Source: Enorma phocaeensis
Lineage (GTDB): Bacteria > Actinomycetota > Coriobacteriia > Coriobacteriales > Coriobacteriaceae
Direction: 5' to 3'
Assembly: GCF_900186505.1 (NCBI RefSeq)
Contig: NZ_LT891968.1
Location: forward strand, 312,436-376,435
DNA length: 64,000 nucleotides
Shown here: positions 25,912 through 34,693 of the stretch, one piece after another
Position numbering within the stretch: position 1 is the stretch's first letter
Layout: each line of letters starts with the position of its first letter
Position numbers and translations under genes: made by a program
The notes under the pieces: model-generated
The model's input: the letters and a program-made list of their open reading frames with translations, nothing else
What the model was told of the DNA's origin: nothing
Databases searched by the model: none

Positions 25912-26544
25912 TTAGGGACGCCCCCATCCGGCCACCGCGAGCACATCGGCCGGGGCCTCAAGCACGAAGTCCGCGCCCTCGACCGGGTTTGCCGCACCCC
26001 ACGTGGCGAACGCGAACGCAACTCCGGCGCGCTGGGCACACTGCCGGTCGTAGTCCGTGTCGCCCACATACAGCGCCTCGGATGCCGGGATACCCGCCCG
26101 GCGCAGGTACTCGAGCATGGGAGCCGGCGTCGGCTTGTGCTCGACCGTGTCCTCGACGAGGACCTTGATGTCGAAGAACCCGTCCAGCCCGAGGGGCGCC
26201 ACCTCGTCGCGATACTCGCCGTGGCTGCGCGATGAAACGATGCCCAGCTCGGCACCGGCCGCATGCAGACGCTCGAGCGCCTCCCGCACGCCCGGGTACA
26301 CGGTGATCGTGTCCGCCAGGGCACCCGAAAGCTCGGCCCACCGGTCGAGCGCCTCGGCGCTGTAGATGCCGAGACGCTCGAGAGTGACCTTACCGGCGAG
26401 CCCCATCGAGAATCGCAGCTCGTCCCTCTCCGGGACGGCACCGGTCATCTCCTCCACGAGCTGCTGAAGCGACCGCAGGGCGGATTCAGCCGAATCGATG
26501 AGCGTGCCGTCCACATCGAACACGATATGCTTGAAAGCTGCCAT
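25912..26544 (-). CDS. HAD-superfamily hydrolase (phosphoglycolate phosphatase-like)
   Basis: 210 aa. HAD motif I is VFDVDGTLIDS, motif II SSRSHGE (Ser), motif III the lysine in EHKPTPAPM, motif IV YVGDTDYDRQCA. A helical cap (about 20-85) of the beta-phosphoglucomutase/phosphoglycolate phosphatase type is present. Such enzymes remove phosphate from small metabolites; the substrate is unknown. GAAGGGGTGCGC precedes ATG 26544. It is alone on its strand between pyk and an AraC regulator. Confidence 0.85.
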   Translation of the reverse strand: MAAFKHIVFDVDGTLIDSAESALRSLQQLVEEMTGAVPERDELRFSMGLAGKVTLERLGIYSAEALDRWAELSGALADTITVYPGVREALERLHAAGAELGIVSSRSHGEYRDEVAPLGLDGFFDIKVLVEDTVEHKPTPAPMLEYLRRAGIPASEALYVGDTDYDRQCAQRAGVAFAFATWGAANPVEGADFVLEAPADVLAVAGWGRP

Positions 26545-26670
26545 GCGCACCCCTTCTCGGTGGAAACCGGCATCGGATGTGCGCCGCGATCGACTCGCAG
26601 CACCATATCCACCTGCTGTATCTGCCAGTATGAAGGGTATGCCGACCGCCAACTAGGCACTATCCTGCCG

Positions 26671-27606
26671 CTAGCTATCCAATTCCCGCCAACGCGCGCG
26701 ATATGCCGAAGGCGTGCAGCCCATGGCCGCACGAAACGCCGCGCCGAAGCGACTCGCCGTGGAGAAGCCGCAGCTCCGCGCGATGGCGGCAAGCGGCCTC
26801 GTCGTGAACGCGAGGAGCCTGCACGACTGCTCGATGCGATAGTCCCTGAGGTAGCGATGGGGGCTTGTGCCCATGCAGCTCTTGAAGGTCCGGTAGCAGT
26901 CGCGCTCGCTCGTCGCGGCGGCGCCCGCGATGTCGGCCACGCCAACGGGCTCGGCGAAATGCTCGTGCACGAAGCCCACCATCTGCTCGAGGCGCACGTC
27001 GCGCGGGGTGAGACGCGTCACGGACGGGCAGCCGAACAGGGGCCGCGCGCGCTCGAGCACCTGGCACCACAGCTCCGAGAGGACCGACCTCAACCGCAGT
27101 TCCTCCATCTGGAAGGGGGCGTCCTCGGCTCCCGCATCATACGGCGTGGAGAAGGAGCGGGCGATGAGCTCCAGAAACGCCGCGTCCTCCGGGCGGTCGG
27201 GATACCAGGCGAGCACGTCCACGCGGCGCTCCCCCACCAGGGGATCGATCGCGCGCGACCCGATGCGGCCACCCGGGTCGGCGAGCAGCTCCGGGCGGAA
27301 GATATGCAGAAGCTGCACCGTCCCCGGCTCGAGCGCCGTGGTCATATGCATGTAGCCGCTGTTCACGAAGCCCGCGGACCCTGCGGGGAAGACCGTCCGC
27401 TCGCTGATGGCGCGCGTCCGGTACTCGAGCGCGCCGCTCACCACGTAGAAGAGCTCGACCTCGCGATGCCAGTGCCAGGTGCACGAGCGACCCGGATAGC
27501 GGTCGAGCTCGGCGCGCTCGGCCACATAGGGCCAGTCGGCGGGCATGTCGGGAAAGAGCTCCTCTCTGCCGCCGCGTTCGAGCACGATGTGATCGGTATT
27601 CCTCAT
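26671..27606 (-). CDS. AraC-family transcriptional regulator with cupin N-terminus
   Basis: 311 aa. The N-terminal cupin (HWHREVELFYVVSGALEYR) is a likely ligand pocket. The C-terminal 100 residues contain two helix-turn-helix units, ending with ARSCGFSTASRFGAAFRAAMGCTPSAYR, the AraC signature. The ATG at 27606 has no Shine-Dalgarno; instead a -10 box lies six bases upstream. The neighbours (HAD phosphatase, class II aldolase) suggest a sugar ligand but do not prove it. Confidence 0.85.
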   Translation of the reverse strand: MRNTDHIVLERGGREELFPDMPADWPYVAERAELDRYPGRSCTWHWHREVELFYVVSGALEYRTRAISERTVFPAGSAGFVNSGYMHMTTALEPGTVQLLHIFRPELLADPGGRIGSRAIDPLVGERRVDVLAWYPDRPEDAAFLELIARSFSTPYDAGAEDAPFQMEELRLRSVLSELWCQVLERARPLFGCPSVTRLTPRDVRLEQMVGFVHEHFAEPVGVADIAGAAATSERDCYRTFKSCMGTSPHRYLRDYRIEQSCRLLAFTTRPLAAIARSCGFSTASRFGAAFRAAMGCTPSAYRARWRELDS

Positions 27607-27612
27607 GGGGCA

Positions 27613-27618
27613 AGTATA
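27613..27618 (-). promoter_or_regulatory. -10 box of the AraC gene, leaderless arrangement
   Basis: TATACT on the minus strand ends six bases before the ATG, placing the transcription start on or next to the start codon. Confidence 0.5.
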
Positions 27619-27705
27619 GCAGCCGGCCGGGCGCGCCTGCACCCGGCCGGTATGCGCCCGGTGCCCGCATGGGGCGCCGGCTATCGATGCTTCAGGGACC
27701 CGCCT

Positions 27706-28557
27706 TTACGCGCGGCCAACGGAACCGAGGTTCTCCATGCGGACCTTCACGATCTTGGTGATCTCAGCCATGCCCGCCTTGCCCGGCTTCTTGGGATCGA
27801 ACACGCCGGGGTTCTCGGCCATGAAGCCCTGATAACCCTTGGTGTAGGCCTGGCGCAGCTCGGTGGCGTAGTTGACCTTGCAGATGCCGTTCTTCACGGC
27901 CTCTGCCACCTGCTCATCGGGCACACCGGAAGTACCGTGCAGCACGAGCGGCACGTCCACGGCGGCACGAATGGCGCGCACGACATCCTGCTCGATGTGC
28001 GGGGTCTCGGTGTAGACGCCGTGCGCGGTGCCCACGCCGATGGCGAGCGAGGTGCAGCCGGTGCGCTCGACGAACTCACGCGCCTCCTCGGGATCGGTGT
28101 AGGGGTTCTCGCCCTCGACCGCCGGGCCATCGTCCTCCTTGCCGCCGACCTTGCCGAGCTCGGCCTCCACCGGCACGCCCATGGCGGCACCGGCGCGAGC
28201 GACGCTCGCGGTAAGGGCGATGTTGTCCTCGAAGGACTCATGGCTACCGTCGATCATGACAGAGGTGTAGCCGGTGCGGAAGGCCTGCATGCAGCGGTCG
28301 TAGCCGTCACCATGGTCGAGATGCAGCGCCACGGGCACATCGGTGCGGGCGGCAGCGGCGGCTACCATGCCATAGAAGTAGTCGAGGCCGGCGGTCTTGA
28401 TGGTGCCGGGCGTGGTCTGCATGATCACGGGGGACTTGGTCTCCTCCGCGGCGGCGAGCACCGCCATGACGAACTCGAGGTTCTCGACGTTGAAGGCGCC
28501 CACGGCGTAGTGGTTCTTCTGCGCGTCGAGCAGCATCTCCTTAGTGGTTACCAGCAT
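27706..28557 (-). CDS. Class II fructose/tagatose-bisphosphate aldolase
   Basis: 283 aa. The class II zinc site is visible: VALHLDHGDGYD (His, Asp) and later histidines in GTAHGVYTE and VLHGTSGVP. The length and NYATELRQAY tail fit the GatY/KbaY clade, which cleaves tagatose-1,6-bisphosphate to DHAP and glyceraldehyde-3-phosphate. No class I LacD is in the window, so this enzyme probably completes the LacABC pathway 1.2 kb away. GAGAGGAGACACC precedes ATG 28557. It is divergent from a DeoR-family regulator that is likely its controller. Confidence 0.85.
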   Translation of the reverse strand: MLVTTKEMLLDAQKNHYAVGAFNVENLEFVMAVLAAAEETKSPVIMQTTPGTIKTAGLDYFYGMVAAAAARTDVPVALHLDHGDGYDRCMQAFRTGYTSVMIDGSHESFEDNIALTASVARAGAAMGVPVEAELGKVGGKEDDGPAVEGENPYTDPEEAREFVERTGCTSLAIGVGTAHGVYTETPHIEQDVVRAIRAAVDVPLVLHGTSGVPDEQVAEAVKNGICKVNYATELRQAYTKGYQGFMAENPGVFDPKKPGKAGMAEITKIVKVRMENLGSVGRA

Positions 28558-28874
28558 GGTGTCTCCTCTCTTCCCCGCACCGGGCGGTAGAACTTCAAGC
28601 GGTATTCTACGTGGGGCGCCTGCCGGCTGTCGACCGGATGCACGTCCTCGCAAGGGGTCGAAAAGCAAGAAAACGCAGGAGGTCTGCTGCCGCATGCGCC
28701 GGTCACCTGCGCCGTCCGGTGGGCATACGCCCGCAAGCGGCTGATACCGGATACATGGGGTCTGACACCCGCTGCATTTTCCAAAAACACAAGGAAAAGA
28801 AAAGCGTTATCTTGCTATTATCGAAAGCAAAGGAAACATATTATCTGCACATCTTGCGTATGGATTGGAGATGC
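28558..28874. promoter_or_regulatory. Divergent control region, aldolase and DeoR gene
   Basis: 317 bp separate the two divergent starts. The right part (28780-28860) is A-rich and would hold the promoter and a DeoR operator; GAAAG-type direct motifs (GGAAAAGAAAAGC, CGAAAGCAAAGGAAAC) recur. I cannot assign exact boxes. Confidence 0.4.
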
Positions 28875-29660
28875 ATGCCCATTCTCTCTTCCGAGGAGCG
28901 CCGCTCCGCCATCCTCGAGCTTCTTGCCGGCGAAGCCTCCGTCCAGGTGGCGCAACTCGCCGAGATGTTCGGCGTATCGCGCGTGACCATCCGCTCCGAC
29001 CTCGATGCGCTCGCACACGACGGCAAGCTGCGGCGCACGCACGGCGGCGCGATCTCGCTCTCCAAGACGCTTACCGTCTCGGTCCAGGACCGCCGCGTCA
29101 ACGTCAACGCTGCCGCGAAGCGCGCTATCGCACGCACCGCTGCGCGCTTTGTGCACGACGGCGATTCGGTGCTCGTGGACTCAGGTACCACGGCGCTCGA
29201 ATTCGTGCGCGCGCTTTCCAGCCACACCGGGGTGACCATCGTGACGGACGATTTCACCATCGCTGACTACATCGACCGCGCTTGCCCCGCACTCGACGTG
29301 CTCATTCTGGGCGGCAGCCTACGCAAGGGACACCGCTACATCACCGGTCCCCTCACTCTGCGCATGCTCGACATGCTCCGCCCTGACAAGGCGTTCGTCA
29401 CGCCCACATCCTTCATCCCCGGGCGCGGCCTTATGACCAACAACCAAGAGATGGCCGAGCTCAAACGCGCGTTCCTCGGCTGCGCGGGCGAGACCTACGT
29501 CCTCATGGACGCCTCGAAGGTCAACGCCCCGGGCCTGCTGTGGTTCGGCACGCTGGCGGGCGTGGAGGCGGTCGTGATGGAGGCGGACCCCGACGGCTCC
29601 GTGGCGACCGCTGCCGAGGAGGCCGGCTGCCGGCTCATCATCGCACCGTCGGAAGCTTAA
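28875..29660 (+). CDS. DeoR/GlpR-family transcriptional regulator
   Basis: 261 aa. The N-terminal HTH (VAQLAEMFGVSRVTIRSDLDAL) and RTHGGAI hinge are followed by a phosphosugar-sensing domain (VLVDSGTTALEFVRAL, LILGGSLRKGHRY). The family usually represses sugar catabolism until a phosphorylated sugar binds. ATG 28875 has GGAG four bases upstream; an earlier ATG at 28860 has none. It is divergent from the class II aldolase, its probable target. Confidence 0.88.
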   Translation: MPILSSEERRSAILELLAGEASVQVAQLAEMFGVSRVTIRSDLDALAHDGKLRRTHGGAISLSKTLTVSVQDRRVNVNAAAKRAIARTAARFVHDGDSVLVDSGTTALEFVRALSSHTGVTIVTDDFTIADYIDRACPALDVLILGGSLRKGHRYITGPLTLRMLDMLRPDKAFVTPTSFIPGRGLMTNNQEMAELKRAFLGCAGETYVLMDASKVNAPGLLWFGTLAGVEAVVMEADPDGSVATAAEEAGCRLIIAPSEA

Positions 29661-29791
29661 GATCACTGCGGGAGCACCAGCTTGTGCAGGGGTGCGGCAA
29701 AAAGCAGAGCGGCCCGCCGCGTCGAACAGCAAGCCGCCCCATCATTGTCCTCATCTATTATGGTTTCGCCCTAACGCTGGAGCCTCGCAGC

Positions 29792-30727
29792 CTAAAGCTC
29801 GACGACCTCGACAGCGCCGTAGACCGCATCCCACTGCTCCATGACCAGATGCCCCGTGCGCGGGTCCATGGCGTTCAACGTGCCGCAGGTATTGCCGCAG
29901 CGCAGGACCTCAGCCGGGCCCGCACCGGCAGCGATCGCGTGCGCAAAGCCGGCGATCGTTGAATCGCCGGACCCGGTCGCGTTCACGCACTCGATGCGCG
30001 GCGCCGTCACGCGCCAGGTCGTCCCCTCGTGGAAGGCAACTGCCCCGGCGGCGCCCATGGTCACGACGACCCAAGGAATGCCCGTGAAGCGCGCGTCGTT
30101 CTCAAGCGCTTGGCGCAGCGCCGGGAGGTCATCGGGCGTGAACGACGCGCCCAAAAGACCATTGACCTCGGTGAGATTCGGTTTGATGAGCGTGGGCTTG
30201 GTCGCAGCGGCAAGCGAGGCATCGAGCGCGGCGCCCGAGGTGTCAAGCAGCACGGGCTTACCCGCGTCGCGCGCGACCTTCACCATGTTCGCGTAGCAGT
30301 CCGCCGGAACCCCCTTGGGCAAGCTACCGGAGATCGTCACGCAATCCGCCTGCGCTACGAGGTCGGCGTAGTTCCCCATGAAGGCCTCGAGTTCCTCCGC
30401 GCTCACGGTAGGGCCGCTCTCAAGAAGCTCCGTCTGGTTGCCCTCGTGCAGGATGTTCAGGCAGATGCGGCTTTCACCGGCGATGGGCGTGAAACGGTGC
30501 GCGATGCCGTCTGCATCCATAAGCTCCCCGAGGTAGGCACCCATATGCCCGCCAAGGAGACCCGTCGCCACGACATCGTCGCCCAGCTGGACGAGCACGC
30601 GCGACACGTTCAGGCCCTTGCCGCCGGCGGTCTTGGCGGGGGTAACGCGGTTCACGTCATCGATGACGAGCTTATCGAGTTGATAGGCGGTATCGATGGA
30701 GGGGTTCATGGTAACGGTAAGGATCAT
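29792..30727 (-). CDS. lacC: Tagatose-6-phosphate kinase
   Basis: 311 aa, PfkB family. It opens ILTVTMNPSIDTAYQ; GGKGLNVSRVL is the sugar site and VNATGSGDSTIAGF carries the catalytic base and anion hole. PfkB members of this clade phosphorylate tagatose-6-phosphate or fructose-1-phosphate; its place after lacA and lacB argues for LacC. GTAGGAGCACCC precedes ATG 30727. It follows lacB after 160 bp on the same strand and converges with the DeoR gene. Confidence 0.85.
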   Translation of the reverse strand: MILTVTMNPSIDTAYQLDKLVIDDVNRVTPAKTAGGKGLNVSRVLVQLGDDVVATGLLGGHMGAYLGELMDADGIAHRFTPIAGESRICLNILHEGNQTELLESGPTVSAEELEAFMGNYADLVAQADCVTISGSLPKGVPADCYANMVKVARDAGKPVLLDTSGAALDASLAAATKPTLIKPNLTEVNGLLGASFTPDDLPALRQALENDARFTGIPWVVVTMGAAGAVAFHEGTTWRVTAPRIECVNATGSGDSTIAGFAHAIAAGAGPAEVLRCGNTCGTLNAMDPRTGHLVMEQWDAVYGAVEVVEL

Positions 30728-30887
30728 GGGTGCTCCTACTTCCAAGCGGTTGGCATTCCACTCTGTTAGCTCAATTGTACCGTCGAGAACGAATCCCGCT
30801 GTCCGGAAGGAGCGGCGGGACGTCGGCAAAGCGCAAGAAAACGCAAGCGGTCCCCTGTGATAGTGCAGGCCTACGGCGATCTCTCGG

Positions 30888-31415
30888 TCAGTCGTGATAC
30901 TCTCCGCGATCCCACTTCTCGATGAACTCGTCGAAGAAGTGCGGATCGGCCTGGGCCTCGGCGTCGGCCTTGTTCACGGCGTCGATCTTGGCCACGAGGG
31001 CGTCGCGCTCGGGGGTCGGCTCGTACCCGGCCTCGAGGAACGCGAGCATGATGTCGGCCATGAGGAACTCGCCGGTGATCTTGCCGCCGAAGCCGACCAC
31101 GTTGGCGTTGAGCTCGCGGCGGGCGTAGAGCGCACTCGTCATGTCGCGGACCAGGGCGCAGCGGGCGCCGGGCACCTTGTTGACGGAGTTGGTGATGCCG
31201 ATTCCGGTGCCGCAGAGGACCACGCCGAGGTCGGCCTTGCCGGAGGCCACGGCCTCGCCCACGGCCTTGCCGTAGATCGGGTAGTGGGTGCGGGTGTGGC
31301 TGTAGGTGCCGAGGTCCAGCACCTCGTAGCCCGCCTCCTCGAGGCGGTCGTGCAGGTACGTCTTCTCGTCGGTGACGATGTGGTCGCAGCCGAGCGCGAT
31401 GATCTTCTTAGTCAT
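30888..31415 (-). CDS. lacB: Galactose-6-phosphate isomerase subunit LacB
   Basis: 175 aa. LacB is one half of the LacAB isomerase, which turns galactose-6-phosphate into tagatose-6-phosphate. Its RpiB-like fold shows VVLCGTGIGITNSVNKVPGARCALV and NANVVGFGGKITGEFLMADIM. It starts 12 bp after lacA. A mutated copy of its 3' half is found at 38.4-38.7 kb. Confidence 0.95.
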   Translation of the reverse strand: MTKKIIALGCDHIVTDEKTYLHDRLEEAGYEVLDLGTYSHTRTHYPIYGKAVGEAVASGKADLGVVLCGTGIGITNSVNKVPGARCALVRDMTSALYARRELNANVVGFGGKITGEFLMADIMLAFLEAGYEPTPERDALVAKIDAVNKADAEAQADPHFFDEFIEKWDRGEYHD

Positions 31416-31427
31416 GATTCGTTCCCC

Positions 31428-31856
31428 CTAGGCCATCTTGTTGAGCATGTCGACGCGCACTTGGTGACGGCCGCCGGCGTAATCGGCCTTGAGGAACTCG
31501 CGGGCGATCTTCTTGGCGACCTCGGGGCCCACCACGGCGGAGCCCAGGCAGACGATGCGGGAGTTGTTGTGCTCGCGGGTCATGTAGGCGCTGCGCTCGT
31601 CGGAGATGTTGGCGGCGACCATGCCCTTGACGCGGGTCGCGGCCATGTAGCTGCCCACGCCGTACGCGTCGAAGCAGAGGCCCTGCGAGCCCTCGTTCTC
31701 CAGCAGGTCGGCGGCGACGGCGCAGGCGGAATCCACGAAATCGGCCGCCGGGGTCTCGGACAGGTCCACGACCTCGTGACCGTCCTCGATCAGCGTCTCC
31801 TTGACGAGTTCCTTGAGCGGCATGCCAGCCGCGTCAGAACCGATGACAACCCTCAT
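31428..31856 (-). CDS. lacA: Galactose-6-phosphate isomerase subunit LacA
   Basis: 142 aa, partner of LacB. RpiB-fold motifs are VVIGSDAAGMPLKE and CFDAYGVGSYMAATRVKGM; NNSRIVCLGSAVVGPE matches LacA. GGAGGGCAAC precedes the ATG. First catabolic gene of the lacR-lacA-lacB-lacC run. Confidence 0.93.
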   Translation of the reverse strand: MRVVIGSDAAGMPLKELVKETLIEDGHEVVDLSETPAADFVDSACAVAADLLENEGSQGLCFDAYGVGSYMAATRVKGMVAANISDERSAYMTREHNNSRIVCLGSAVVGPEVAKKIAREFLKADYAGGRHQVRVDMLNKMA

Positions 31857-31935
31857 GTTGCCCTCCTTTACGTGCGCGCACCCGATATGCGCGCTTGGTT
31901 ACCTTGCCCAGACACCGACGCCGCCCACAAAGAAG

Positions 31936-32700
31936 CTAGCAGATCACCTTAGTGAATTCCTCGACCTGCTGGCGCTTCTCGTCCGTAATCGAACCTTCGC
32001 AGATGAGCGCGTCGATGTTTGAAAGCCTGTAGAACGTGTAGAAGTCCCGCTGGCCGATCTTGCTTGAATCCGCCACAAGATACCTGGTATCCGCCTGGTC
32101 GAACGCGAGCTGTTGGAAGCGTCCCTCGTCCATATTGGAGGTGGAGACCGCGTCAAAGCAGATGCCGTTGGCGCCTATAAAGGCGACGTCTATGCCCAGA
32201 GTCGAGATGGCGTCCTCCGCCACGGGGCCCACAAACGCGGTGGTGCGCCTGCGGTACATTCCGCCGATGAGGCAGAGCTCATAGGTCTCGCTGGGTTCCA
32301 GCAGGGTGAAGATGGACTGCGAGTTGGTGATGATGCGCAGGTGACACGAGGGCAATAGCGGAACCATCTGCTCGATGGTGGTACCCGTGCCCAGGAAGAT
32401 AGTCGAATCCTCCTCGACCAGGCCCGCTGCCGTACGCGCTATATCGATCTTCTCGCTCGCATGGCGGGCGCGCTTCTCGATATGGCTGTACTCGTGGCGG
32501 ATCATCGAGCGGCGCTGCGAAGACGCGCTACGGGCTCCCCCGTGGACGCGAATCACCTCGCCGGTACCCGCCAGTTCCTCCAAATCGCGGCGAACAGTCA
32601 TGTCCGACACGCCAAGGGCGTCCACGATCTCCTTGACGGAAACGGTGCCCTGGCTCTCGATAAGGCGCATGAGCCTATCCTGTCGTTCAGCTTTGATCAC
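31936..32700 (-). CDS. lacR: DeoR/GlpR-family regulator of the lac genes (LacR-like)
   Basis: 254 aa. HTH: VSVKEIVDALGVSDMTVRRDLEEL, hinge IRVHGGA; sensing domain with TIFLGTGTTIEQMVPLL and CLIGGMYRRRT. LacR repressors of Gram-positive lac operons respond to tagatose-6-phosphate. A GTG at 32700 is chosen because AGGAGG sits five bases upstream; a GTG one codon earlier is too close. It lies 79 bp upstream of lacA on the same strand and divergent from lacF, so it can control both. Confidence 0.85.
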   Translation of the reverse strand: MIKAERQDRLMRLIESQGTVSVKEIVDALGVSDMTVRRDLEELAGTGEVIRVHGGARSASSQRRSMIRHEYSHIEKRARHASEKIDIARTAAGLVEEDSTIFLGTGTTIEQMVPLLPSCHLRIITNSQSIFTLLEPSETYELCLIGGMYRRRTTAFVGPVAEDAISTLGIDVAFIGANGICFDAVSTSNMDEGRFQQLAFDQADTRYLVADSSKIGQRDFYTFYRLSNIDALICEGSITDEKRQQVEEFTKVIC

Positions 32701-32714
32701 CACGTCCTCCTTTC

Positions 32715-32760
32715 ACAGTTTCCAACATAGTCAAACATTTTTCAACATGCAAGAACTTTT
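32715..32760. promoter_or_regulatory. Candidate LacR operator region
   Basis: Three near-direct repeats of a CAA(A)CAT half-site (CCAACATAG, CAAACATTT, CAACATGC) lie between about 32726 and 32750, directly upstream of lacR and within the lacR-lacF divergent region. AT-rich half-sites of this kind suit DeoR-family repressors. Confidence 0.4.
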
Positions 32761-32936
32761 TCAATTTTTGTAAAAAAATAAACGATTTCCCACGTAAACA
32801 GCCATACAAGACCGTTTACGGCAGTTTTTATGCCGCTCACACTGTAAATATCACGTATCATCTTGTTTGGCTTTGTTGAGATGGTATTGTTCGACTTGCC
32901 CGGATATTCCAACAGCAAGCAAAATTGCGCAACAAA

Positions 32937-32952
32937 ATGAGCACGTGCTCAT
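32937..32952. promoter_or_regulatory. Palindromic operator 1 (before lacF)
   Basis: ATGAGCACGTGCTCAT is a perfect 16-bp palindrome, 37 bp before the lacF ATG. The same 16 bases recur at 34694-34709 before lacE. A LacI-family regulator is encoded between them, so this is its probable binding site. Confidence 0.75.
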
Positions 32953-32988
32953 ACTACGGGAGGAACTGCTCATACCACGGGAGGAACC

Positions 32989-33327
32989 ATGGCATCAAAA
33001 GAAGAGATCTCGATGATCGGCTTTGAGATTGTCGCCTACGCTGGCGACGCCCAGACCGACCTAATCACCGCATGCGAAAAGGCAAGCCAAGGCGACATCG
33101 ATGGGGCGCGTGCCCTTCACGAATCTGCAAAGCAAGCTCTTATCGACGCCCACGACGTCCAGACCAGGCTTCTCTCCCAGGAAGCCGGAGGCGGCGAAAT
33201 GGAGGTCACCTTCATCATGGTGCATGCCCAGGACACCCTGATGACCACCATGCTGCTTGAGAAGCAGACCAAGTTCACCATCGATGCCTACCAGCGCATC
33301 GCCCAACTTGAAGCCAGGCTCGCCTAG
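32989..33327 (+). CDS. lacF: Lactose-specific PTS EIIA component
   Basis: 112 aa, the lactose/cellobiose-family IIA. The phosphorylated histidine is in TFIMVHAQDTLMTT, and the helical-bundle pattern (EKASQGDIDGARALHE) is typical. It hands phosphate to the IIB domain of LacE. GGAGG precedes the ATG within a duplicated leader. It is separated from lacE by the convergent LacI gene, so LacF is made from its own promoter. Confidence 0.93.
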   Translation: MASKEEISMIGFEIVAYAGDAQTDLITACEKASQGDIDGARALHESAKQALIDAHDVQTRLLSQEAGGGEMEVTFIMVHAQDTLMTTMLLEKQTKFTIDAYQRIAQLEARLA

Positions 33328-33366
33328 CGCAAGGCGCCATCAAGCTTTTGAGACAACCCAACTAAT

Positions 33367-33398
33367 GAGGGGGGCCGCTTCCGAGCGGCCCCCTCTTC
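33367..33398. terminator. Bidirectional terminator between lacF and the LacI gene
   Basis: GAGGGGGGCCGCT pairs with AGCGGCCCCCTC around TTCCG and is followed by TTCAT. It separates two convergent genes. Confidence 0.85.
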
Positions 33399-33400
33399 AT

Positions 33401-34447
33401 CTATATGCGATCAGCCACGGTGCCGCGCTCGACCAGCTCGCCCGGCAAACGCACCGCCTCGACCTTTGATTCTCTCGATAGCTGGGAGAAGAAGTAGTCG
33501 AACGTCTTTCGACCACGCTCGCGCATGTCGAAGCGCACAGTGGTCAGGTCATTGTGGGGCACCATGCCCTGCATGGAATCGTCCACGCCTATAACGCTCA
33601 CGTCTTCCGGTACACGCCTGCCATGGGCGCGCAGCGCCATGATGGCACCCATGGCCATTTGATCGTTGGCCGCGTAGAGCGCCGTCATCTCAGCGTCTTG
33701 GACGAGCTTCTCGCCAAGCTCGTAGCCGCTGTCCGCAGTCCAATCCCCGTGTAGGGGCTCAACGACTTCGAGCCCCGCGCGCTCCAGCGAGTCTCGCCAA
33801 CCGCGCGTCCTGAAATCCGCCGTAATCGAGTCTTTGGGACCGGCCAGGTGCCTGATCTGCGTATGGCCGCGCGAGCGAAGGTGGTCGACCACAAGCTGCG
33901 AACACCCGTATTGATCGGAGTCGATAGTGGTGCAGCGCGGGTGCTCCTTCATGGAGATGATGATGGTGGGCAGGCCGTTGAGCGGCTCGAACTCGTCAAA
34001 ATCCTCGATGGTCCTGTTGGTGTTGAACACCATGCCGTCCACGGGGAGTTCCGCCAGGCGGCGCGCGGTGTCCCGCAGGCGCACGGACTCGCTCTCATCA
34101 AACTCGATCAAGGTGACGGCGTAACCGTACTCGCGGGCGGCCGACATAAGCCCCTCCAGCGTAGCGACGTTACCCGTATGGGTGATATCGAACATGCACA
34201 GGCCGATGCAGCCGTACTTGCCGCCGCGCAGCGACCTACCGGCAAAGCTGGGGTAGAAGCCAAGCTGGTCCATGGCATCCATAACGCGCCTTCGAGTCTC
34301 CTCGACCACGCACGCCTGCCCGTTGACCACGCGCGACACCGTCTGTCGGGAGACGCCGGCAAGCTTGGCGACGTCTGCCATGGACACCGCCCTGCCAGGC
34401 TTGTGCACTGCGGAATCTACCGCCGTCATCTTGTTATCCCGTTCCAT
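33401..34447 (-). CDS. LacI-family transcriptional regulator
   Basis: 348 aa. The HTH is VSMADVAKLAGVSRQTVSRVVNG, followed by the RRRVMDAMDQLGFYPSFAGRSLR hinge and a periplasmic-binding-like domain (FDITHTG, IGVDDS, TVRFDMRERG). Identical palindromes stand before lacF and lacE on either side, so it probably controls the lactose PTS genes and itself. It has 24 residues before the HTH. ATG at 34447; GGAACGGGATAAC lies near the start but the ribosome site is weak. Confidence 0.9.
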   Translation of the reverse strand: MERDNKMTAVDSAVHKPGRAVSMADVAKLAGVSRQTVSRVVNGQACVVEETRRRVMDAMDQLGFYPSFAGRSLRGGKYGCIGLCMFDITHTGNVATLEGLMSAAREYGYAVTLIEFDESESVRLRDTARRLAELPVDGMVFNTNRTIEDFDEFEPLNGLPTIIISMKEHPRCTTIDSDQYGCSQLVVDHLRSRGHTQIRHLAGPKDSITADFRTRGWRDSLERAGLEVVEPLHGDWTADSGYELGEKLVQDAEMTALYAANDQMAMGAIMALRAHGRRVPEDVSVIGVDDSMQGMVPHNDLTTVRFDMRERGRKTFDYFFSQLSRESKVEAVRLPGELVERGTVADRI

Positions 34448-34693
34448 CCAACGGCTCCCCTCGCATTGCGCATGCTCTCAGATTGATGCTCGAATTGCTG
34501 TTCTGGTAAATGTAGCATCAACCGAGCGCAGACTGAAGAGCACGTGCGCATTGGACGCAGGCTATCGTCTTTTCCGCGCACCTCTGTCTACGTCTATCCC
34601 GCCGCTTGCCGCCGATAATCGACCGCTCGCATCCCTTTACCCCCAACACCCTTTGCACCGCTATCAACTCATGTTAACGTGCTCATTGTAGAA

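Noticed and set aside
26263..28590. 775-codon plus-strand frame across three genes
   Set aside because: It overlaps the HAD, AraC and aldolase genes on the other strand and has no family features.
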